DNA of 64,000 nt, taken from the NCBI GenBank assembly GCA_030737835.1, contig CM060850.1, forward strand, positions 2,941,788-3,005,787, in the 5' to 3' direction. A program made the position numbers and the translations under genes. Of the stretch, positions 57,310 to 64,000 are shown piece after piece. A model generated the notes under the pieces. The model was not told the DNA's origin, ran no database searches, and saw nothing but the letters and a program-made list of their open reading frames with translations. The first letter of the stretch is position 1; every line of letters starts with the position of its first letter. Source of the DNA: Acorus gramineus. Its lineage: Eukaryota > Streptophyta > Magnoliopsida > Acorales > Acoraceae.

Positions 57310-58751
57310 ATGATGGCAACACTAAGATCTTTAGCAGAGGAGCTTCCAAATCATGTCTGTAACACCATCAAGACCACAGTCTTATTGAGGTCACTGGTCC
57401 GATCCCAACCCACCTCATATGGGGCACAGGTAAAAGTTCCAGATTTATATCACATGGTTCTACCCTTTGAAATAGTAATGCAGCTTCAATATATTATATT
57501 CTTTCAGATGATCACCAATTTTTGCCATCTTTTTTTGGATGATACCAGGTAGAGTGGCATAACAATTGCAATCCGAATCCAGACGAGAAGATCAGTGGAG
57601 CTGATTCTTTGATCAAATCCACATGGTTGAAGATGCCATTGTGAAGAAGCAAAGGGCTTCATTAGGTGAGTGCTTTAGCTGGTGCGTGTGCGGGTTGTTA
57701 TTTGTTGATGTTAGTATTAGTGTTAGTATTTAACATTGGGTGTTCCAAAAATGCCACCATATGTCCCTCAGTTCTAGTTGCAGCAACATTTCTGTTTCTT
57801 GATTGTGTTGATATGAAAAGCATGTACAAAATTTAGCAGTTATAATAGCAGCAACTAATATATATGTGAAAACTTGTTTTTAAGTGCCTTTTTTTAGAGC
57901 AATGGTTTTAAAACAAAACTGTTGACGTTAAATGTGCCCCATAATTGAACAAGGTCTTTCAGGGTAATATGTAGTAAACTACAACAAAATTTCTCTGATG
58001 CAACTAAATAAAAATTTGTCTATCCTGCATAGATCGTTATCTATCACGGTATACCCATCTTGGATGAAATGTAGTATGGCCGGTTCCCAAATGGGGCCTC
58101 AAGTATAGTTTATTTGATGACCAGTATCATTTACTGGAAATGGCCAGAACAGTTGTTGCTAAACTCACCCTGAACGCTAAACTATTTTTATCATATTTCT
58201 TTTAGAAGTTCAAAGTGAGCTATTTTGGTACCCTTAGTGCTAACCACATCAAAAAAATCACTCATTTGAGTCTCAAAATGGAAACTGAATAAGCCTTGTT
58301 ATCTCTTTATATAAAGCACTAAAGCAATGTTGAATCCTTTTCTTCTACTATTGAGTCTAACAACCATTCGAACACAATGAGCAGGTATACCTTTAGTAAC
58401 ATTTTTTTTACATTACATTTGTTATTTTCACAATTCCTCTCAATCTGACAGCGCAAGGGGGGGGAGGTGAGGAGGCCTTGAATGAGATATTCGAAGCACC
58501 ACTCACTGCAGAAACACATGATGAGCCAAAAAGAGTTCCTAATTTGGGTTATCGAGGCAGCTGCAACGGGAGAGATTGAGAAGTTGAAGCCAAAGATCGA
58601 GATGCAAGAGAAGGAAAAAGTGTCTGATCTGAGGGAGTTGAATAAGATGCTAAAGATCAAGCAGAGGAAGGTTGGGGAGCGGCTCAAGCTAAATAGATAC
58701 CCGGATCTTGAAAGTAGTAAAGCACAAATCGATGATCATGCATTTGTTTAA
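57310..58751 (+). pseudogene. Unidentified, probably broken multi-exon gene
   Basis: Three exon-like segments with usable splice sites: 57310-57429 (MATLRSLAEELPNHVCNTIK..., donor CAG then GTAAAA), 57549-57665 (acceptor ACCAG, donor TAG then GTGAGT) and 58452-58751. Joining the first two reads on as VEWHNNCNPNPDEKISGADS and meets a stop. A different frame of segment two gives a more protein-like SFDQIHMVEDAIVKKQRASL. Segment three contains NEIFEAPLTAETHDEPKRVP in one frame and a charged, probably coiled-coil EIEKLKPKIEMQEKEKVSDL...KVGERLKLNRYPDLE in another, ending at TAA. The frame switches suggest decay, or wrong guesses at splice sites. I do not recognise the family. Confidence 0.3.
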
Positions 58752-59218
58752 CCAGTAGATATTGAAAAAAAAAGGACATCATTCTTGCTAAAACTTTTAA
58801 AGCGCCAACATGTATTGAATTTTTTGAAAGATGTATATTTGTTTAATGAATTATATGCCCACACAAAAAATAAAGTACATATATGAATGAATTGAATGCA
58901 AACTCTTGCATTTCCCGAGTATACTCAATTAATTTTTTAAAAAACTCAGTTAGTATTACAGGAATGACTGATTGCACCAGTGCCTCCTCGAATGCTTGTT
59001 AGTGCAATCATACATACAAGTGGGAATGGGAAAACAGAAAAATAAAGAAACCATAAAGAAAAATAACAAGCAAAAAATGGTAGGAATGGGAAGTCAAAAT
59101 ATTACCCCTGGACAATATCACAGCTGCTAAATCAAATGTTCAAAATCTCATACAGTTTGAACTTTCACTTAATATTGTTTCTAAATCATAACCACCATTG
59201 GGAGTTTACAATACAAGA
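58752..59218. other. Spacer between convergent transcription units
   Basis: About 470 bp of AT-rich sequence with no gene. It probably contains the 3' UTR of the minus-strand small-protein gene. Confidence 0.5.
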
Positions 59219-59497
59219 TCATTTAGTCTGCTTTGTTCGCTTTGGAGGATTGTCAGCAGTTGTATTTTCATTGTCAGAGGAGCTCTCGTCCTCCATAGCT
59301 TCATCAGGAACATCATTTGGGACGTTGTGTTTGGTAATAAAGCTCTTTAGTATGCTCATACTCTCTTCTTTCATCGCAATAAGCTGTTCCGAAAGAATGC
59401 CTGTTGATGCATTGACAGTGTACGTTTCTGAGCCAAGTCGCAGTGAGGCTTTGACTCTCGACTTTGGTTGGGGAGCATCAGGAATTTGTTCTTCCAT
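59219..59497 (-). CDS. Small conserved-looking protein with acidic tail (92 aa)
   Basis: A single coding exon beginning MEEQIPDAPQPKSRVKASLR, then LGSETYTVNASTGILSEQL and MKEESMSILKSFITKHNVP, and closing with an acidic Asp/Glu/Ser stretch (EDESSSDNENTTADNPPKR) and a basic end (TKQTK). The start is fixed by the Met just after a good acceptor in the leader (TTTATGCAG, exon from 59512). The short beta-like N-terminal half, the helix around LSEQLIAMKEE and the acidic disordered C-terminus recall the small KEOPS subunit GON7 in layout. That resemblance is only by eye, and I would not assign the function. Near-absence of Cys and Trp and the clean frame support a real gene. The transcript probably starts near 62060 with a leader exon and a 2.5-kb leader intron. 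Confidence 0.6.
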   Translation of the reverse strand: MEEQIPDAPQPKSRVKASLRLGSETYTVNASTGILSEQLIAMKEESMSILKSFITKHNVPNDVPDEAMEDESSSDNENTTADNPPKRTKQTK

Positions 59498-59512
59498 TAT
59501 ATAGCAAAAAAA

Positions 59513-62060
59513 CTGCATAAAATAAGAAAAGGATATAATTGAAATGATATGACTCAATCAGAGATATAGAATCCGTTAGTCATAGCTTCTTCAAAGAACA
59601 AAAAGAAGAATTTGTTAGTCATAGAAACATTGCAATCTCAACACAGAACAGACGGTTAAGGTTTACCGGGGTTTGATTGGTGTTCTTCATTATAAGTATA
59701 ACCACCACAGATGAAATTCATGTCACTTAAATTATGATGAATCACGTTAACGTCTATGCTCAAAATACTGAACAAGTCTGTGTTTGACAAGGTGTAGTCA
59801 TGATAAGGCATGGTTGATAAGTTCATATAATGAGTCTCTAATTAGAATGAAGCAACAGTCTGCTTTCCTCTTTCGAACATATGGAAAATATATGCCACTG
59901 TAAGAATGTAAGTTTACCATCTCCAAGTTCAAAATTACCTGATCTGTAACCAGCCAAACAAAGCATCACAGTTCAATAAAATTTAAAATTTGTGTCCCTC
60001 ATAAAGATCGATTAAAGAAAATTATTTCATTACATGAAATCATTAGTCTATTAACCTATGGCCTTGAATCATATTACAACATTAATCATATTCTTAACTT
60101 CATGGAACTCTTCAAACTTTTCCTCTTCTTCTGCCTATGCTTAATAAGCTCAGAGGTTCAAAATCAAACAACAATAATCTAAACCACCAGAAGTGGGAAA
60201 GAAGAGAAGTCAGGAGAGGTAGATATATGCAATGAACCCCTGCACATTCTTGGTGAACATAGAATATTGAACAGCCACTTTTATCATTGTAACAGAGAGT
60301 TCGGGTCACAGTGAGATTGATGAATTCATTAAGCACTTAGTAAGATGAAACATAAAGGAAAGCAAACACAAAAATCCAGCGATCCTCTTGAGAGTTCCAT
60401 ATAAAAGAAGAACAGCTTTAACCAAACATGGCTGTCCATATAGATTAAAGAAAGAAAAAACATTATGTGCCATCAATAGGCATCAGACATAATACCACTT
60501 GACCTGATTCTCAGACTTTATCATCCCACCGGTTGTTAAGAGAAATATCCTGATGCCTGTAATCTCACGGAGATGGAGGATGCATGCAAAGTTGGTCGGT
60601 CAAGACCCATATCAAATTCATTATAGGTGGACAAAATGAGACCACTAAAACTCAATAGATCACTATGTTGTATCAGTTGAAAACTCAGAAAGATTGCAAT
60701 TATGAAGATTCCAAAATTTCAATACAATTTCGGTTCTCTGTAAGAAATTAAGAAAAACAACGTATCTGCGGTTGGAATAGTGTACCTTTTGAAAGTGCAA
60801 AAATATGAAGAGGGTACAAAAATTACAAAATAAAAATCAAAATTACTGATACATGGTAATGGTACTGCATACACAGTGGCTTCACCAGTATAACTAGAAT
60901 GAACAAATATGCCTCCGTACTAATATCACAGATGGTATGGCACTGCAGAGGACAGGTTAACAATTTTTCCCCCCGTTATAACATCAATTTAGATGTAGAA
61001 AAAAACCAATAACGGAATCTTTTAAGAGCAACAAACATCTAGTCATCCACTTCGACTTTCTTTGTGAAAGTGTTTTGTTTTATTTTCTAAAATCAAATCT
61101 ATCAATAGTCACAAGACTCGACCCAGGACTCTTTACTGAAGAGGGATACCTCTGCCAACCTGTCAAGAGCAAAGTCACAATGTTCGTGTACGGTAAATAT
61201 ACTACAAGTGCTCCATTTAGTATGGTATGTGTACATTTGTAGGTCATATGGCATAAGTACATTAACATTGCAAAGATAATTAAATTATTTTCTAGATGCA
61301 TACTATCATTAGTAAGAAAAAAACATGTAAAAACTTTTATGTTGGATGTAAAAGTGGTGAGACAATTAGGAATAGTTTTTTTTGAATTACGAATAACTCA
61401 TCCAAACCAGATGGATACCTGAATTCTGAATGTTCTAAACGCACAAATGGAGAGCAGAAGGGTGTTCAACTGATAGGTAAAAGAGGCATCCAATTGGAGT
61501 ACTTCTTCGCGCATTCAGACAGAGTACTTTGTGACTATTGTCAAGAGGTGGCTTGATTCAACTCATTGGGTTTGTTGTAATGGGTTTAATGACTAATATC
61601 GCAAATAAATAAATAAATAAACACTATGTTTTCCTATGTTCCAGGGAAAAAAAGGGCCAGTCAGTAATGAATGAATCCAAAGAAGAAGGGTTCATAATTA
61701 ACTGATGTTTCTATTCGAATAATCCATAGAAGATATTTTTTTTTTTTTTTTTTTTTGAAGAAGTGGTAGACTGTTTATAACATAATAGTAATGTTACAAT
61801 CCATCCATAGAAGATTTGTTGTAGAAACTTCCCAACATATATTTGAAAGCTATATGGCCTTGTAATTCCTTGTCCATCTTACCATCTAGTCTTAGTTTTC
61901 CGAAACACCAATAAAAACAAATATCAGAAGATCATAGAGTGAACAAATAACAGAAATTTATGAAGAACAAAATCGAATAAAAAAGATGGAGAGCTCACCA
62001 GACTTCACAATGAGGGGGAGCAGAATAGTAAACCCTAGTTCCTCTTGTTTTTTTTTTTAT
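59513..62060 (-). other. Leader exon and 5'-UTR intron of the small-protein gene
   Basis: On the minus strand a leader-like segment near 62060-61999 (containing ACTAGGGTTTACTATTCTGC) ends with the donor GTCTG then GTGAGC at 61998. The next acceptor that leads into the ATG is TTTATGCAG, with the exon restarting at 59512. The intervening 2.5 kb has no other credible gene; minus-strand open frames of 73-74 codons within it lack motifs. The exact leader start is unknown, and additional leader exons are possible. Confidence 0.45.
61735..61802 (-). mobile_element. Tiny retroposed insertion with 13-bp target duplication
   Basis: The perfect 13-bp repeat ATCCATAGAAGAT flanks the insert at 61722-61734 and 61803-61815. 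The insert begins with a T tract of about 20 bases (a poly-A tail read in reverse), followed by about 45 bases. Poly-A plus a long target duplication is the signature of LINE-driven retroposition; this is a severely 5'-truncated copy in the leader intron. Confidence 0.8.
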
Positions 62061-62837
62061 TTCTTTCGGGATTTCGGCTTTTCCATTTCGCGTCGGGTAA
62101 AAAATTATTATTTGGATTGGTAAGGATCCGAAACCACACTCACCCGTGTAGTGATGAGGGTAGATGTAATCTAAAAAATATGAAAAAATATATATGTATT
62201 CAATCCAAATTTAAAAAATAAAAAAATATTTAATATATGAAAAATCTGTATTCGTTTTTCAAAAATTTGCTTACCAGATACGGATATACATATATCCTAT
62301 CCAAAAATATTATTATTATTATATTATTTATTTAATTATAAATTTATATTTTTTGGATTAGTATGATTTTTTATTTTTATTTTTATTTTAAAGCATGAAA
62401 TGTTATATATATATATTTATAATTTTATGTTTTATACTAGGTCATTAATAGATTTTTTTTACATATTTCAAATATTAGATATATGATTTTTATTTTTAAA
62501 TATTGGATTTTGGTTATTTCAATAATTTCATATTCATTTTGAATTTTTAAATAATTATCCGTATTTGAATCTGAATTTTCTGATTGAATATGGATACTTA
62601 CTTTTAATATCCGTAAGATATCGGATACGGATATTTTTTCAGATATCCAATCCGGATATGGATATGGGCTTGTTTGATATAGTATCCGTCTGATTGACAG
62701 ACTTAGGTAGATACTTGACCAGTCTAATTGCACCCCTCCATCTACCCCGCACACCCCGTGTCTTTCCACCCCCCACTCAAACAAGTTAAGTTCTTTAAAC
62801 ACCCACATTACTTAAATAGATTTGGGTTTTTCAAGAT
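62061..62837. mobile_element. hAT-like element with GGATATCCG-type subterminal repeats
   Basis: The right part (about 62580-62706) is built of GGATAY and ATATCCG iterations and ends 'ctgattgacagacttagg', the reverse of a TA(G)GNCTGTCAAT-type hAT end. At 62230-62310 similar 'cagatacggatata' and 'atatcctatcc' motifs form the other subterminal zone. The centre is AT-rich. A 123-codon minus-strand open frame spans it but is just repeat read-through. The left end is not resolved. Confidence 0.5.
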
Positions 62838-63110
62838 GAGTGTTGTTACACAGTTTTTTTTCTAACCCCAATTCTAGTCCCACATGTGACGCTAGAAAAT
62901 CATCAAAACATATAGTCATCTTAACGAGACATATGTTTCGATAGAAATTTTTTATATTTTCTATAAATGCATCAATGCAATTCATTAGAATATATGCTTT
63001 ATTTTTTTTTATAAAAACATGTATCTCATTTGATAATATATATTATTTTTAAAAATTCAAAACACTTGTAGACTAAAATTAAGATTGAAAAATGGACTAA
63101 ATCTAATATT
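62838..63110. repeat. Dispersed repeat, family B, copy 2
   Basis: Matches 2459-2727 in the same orientation ('gttgttacaca', 'ccccaattc', 'ataaatgcatc', 'aattcattaga', 'ataaaaacatgta', 'aaaaatgga.taaat'). Non-coding and diverged. Confidence 0.65.
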
Positions 63111-63845
63111 ATCCTTTCAAGATTTTAACTGGCCCTGTGAGGTGATGATTGAGATTAGTGTCCACAAGATGATTTAGTTATACATCACCTAGTGAAGGAT
63201 GATGTGCTGTACTTACATGCGAGTACAATTTTACACACCAAGATGTATTATGTAAATGGACATTGTCTATTTGTGTAAGCCATAGATATTGGTGTTTCTT
63301 CTCTTCACATGCCAAGTGAAACCATGTGTGTGATAACACGTATAAATACTTAAATATGATGAAACAGAAACAAAAAGACCAAGAAATAGGAATTTTTTTT
63401 TATTGGCCTAGAGATTTTTTGTTGTGAGATATTATGTATAGATACATGCATCTTCTTTCTCTCTCTATGTATAACTTTAGTTGAACAATAAATTGATGAT
63501 TTATCAAAATATCAGATTAACTATATGTAACATGCCATGATTATTGAAGGGGGATATATGATAAATCTATAGCAGAAATGATTGTAATATCGTTTATTGG
63601 ACAATTGAGAGGATCAGAGGATGGTGGGAACAAAAGACAGTATATGATTTTTTACAGCCCTTGAAAAAAACCATGAAGGAAGGCTCTTAGAAAGTAATTC
63701 AGATATAATTTATAAGCTGGTCTAAAACAATTTTCAAACACGCGCATTTTAATTCTAGAAAATTTGCATGGATATAATTCATGGCCTGTTTTATACTATG
63801 TTGTGAGGTTATTTATTGGCTTGATATTTTTATTTTTTTTGGCAG
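63111..63845. other. AT-rich DNA upstream of the RbcX-like exon
   Basis: No exon encoding a chloroplast transit peptide could be recognised. The last 20 bases form a good pyrimidine-rich tract and acceptor (TTTTTTTTGGCAG) for the exon that follows. Confidence 0.45.
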
Positions 63846-63942
63846 CAAATCATCAATTATTTCACACAAAAAGCTGTAAGATCTGTTCTTTACCAGCTCT
63901 ATGAGATGAATCCACCACCATTCTATACACATGGTTTTACAA
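63846..63942 (+). pseudogene. RbcX-like (Rubisco assembly chaperone) exon with disrupted frame
   Basis: A 97-nt exon bounded by acceptor GGCAG and donor CAA then GTAAGT. It translates IINYFTQKAVRSVLYQLYEM followed by NPP, the helical core typical of chaperonin-like RbcX proteins, which assist Rubisco assembly in chloroplasts. After NPP the frame reads PFYTHGFT. In a shifted frame the last bases give WFY, as expected for the conserved continuation of this region, so a small insertion (about 2 bases net) seems to have shifted the frame. No transit-peptide exon is visible upstream. Either this is a decayed copy, or an unusual variant whose remaining exons lie beyond the window edge. The remaining 58 bases to 64000 are intronic. 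Confidence 0.5.
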
Positions 63943-64000
63943 GTAAGTGAACTTTCAAATAGACCAAACTCTCTCCCACTCTCTCAATATATGACTTTTG

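Noticed and set aside
62437-62808. 123-codon minus-strand open frame
   Set aside because: It runs through GGATATCC-type hAT subterminal repeats; the protein is repetitive and lacks any domain.
1-64000. tRNA genes, CRISPR arrays, bacterial operons or viral genes
   Set aside because: No tRNA T-loop (GGTTCGAATCC-type) with a matching cloverleaf, no regularly spaced direct-repeat/spacer arrays, and no prokaryotic or viral coding signatures were seen.

Overview
This is nuclear DNA from a flowering plant. Genes have canonical GT-AG introns, plant-specific families are present (MCA mechanosensitive protein, peroxisomal hydroxypyruvate reductase, QALGGH zinc finger, BOI-type E3, FBS-type F-box), and the AT-rich spacers are packed with MITEs, hAT-like elements and LTR/LINE remnants. 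Several genes have a GC-rich first exon followed by AT-richer exons (SKP1, MCA, the zinc-finger gene). That 5'-to-3' GC gradient is typical of monocots, so a non-grass monocot is my best guess, not a certainty. No tRNA, rRNA or CRISPR was seen.

Layout. 1-4.9 kb: AT-rich, with MITE-like repeats. 5.0-5.7 kb: a BOI-type RING E3 pseudogene. 7.9-9.5 kb: an intact five-exon GDSL esterase/lipase (359 aa). 10.0-11.1 kb, minus strand: an intact four-exon FBS-type F-box gene (275 aa). 13-28 kb: a transposon-rich desert. It holds a Mutator-like MITE with a perfect 9-bp target duplication, a hAT element with a perfect 8-bp duplication, a TIR element carrying a gene fragment, a LINE remnant and several further repeat families. 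28.7-35.7 kb: an MCA1/MCA2-type gene (7 exons, 420 aa). 36.8-39.6 kb: peroxisomal NADH-dependent hydroxypyruvate reductase HPR1 (13 exons, 384 aa, ending in the PTS1 SKL). 40.3-42.6 kb: a deleted Gypsy-like LTR retrotransposon, minus strand. 45.7-50.5 kb: SKP1 (165 aa, 4.3-kb intron). 52.5-53.2 kb: an intronless two-finger C2H2 protein (233 aa). 54.3-56.6 kb: a decayed second SKP1-like copy. 57.3-58.8 kb: weak exons of an unidentified gene. 59.2-62.1 kb, minus strand: a conserved-looking 92-aa acidic-tailed protein with a 5'-leader intron. 63.8-63.9 kb: one exon resembling chaperonin-like RbcX, with the conserved reading frame disrupted.

How the genes relate. Three loci belong to ubiquitin ligation: the F-box gene and SKP1 encode partners of SCF complexes, and the BOI relic is a dead single-subunit E3. 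They are tens of kb apart, so I read this as coincidence. MCA and HPR1 are about 1.2 kb apart on the same strand, separated by a fold-back element. Plant genes are not operonic, so no functional link is implied.

No convincing new molecular system was found. The most distinctive unexplained signal is a MITE-like family whose interior carries a TTAAC-type motif repeated at a 21-bp pitch, present in two separate copies (3.7 kb and 24.8 kb).
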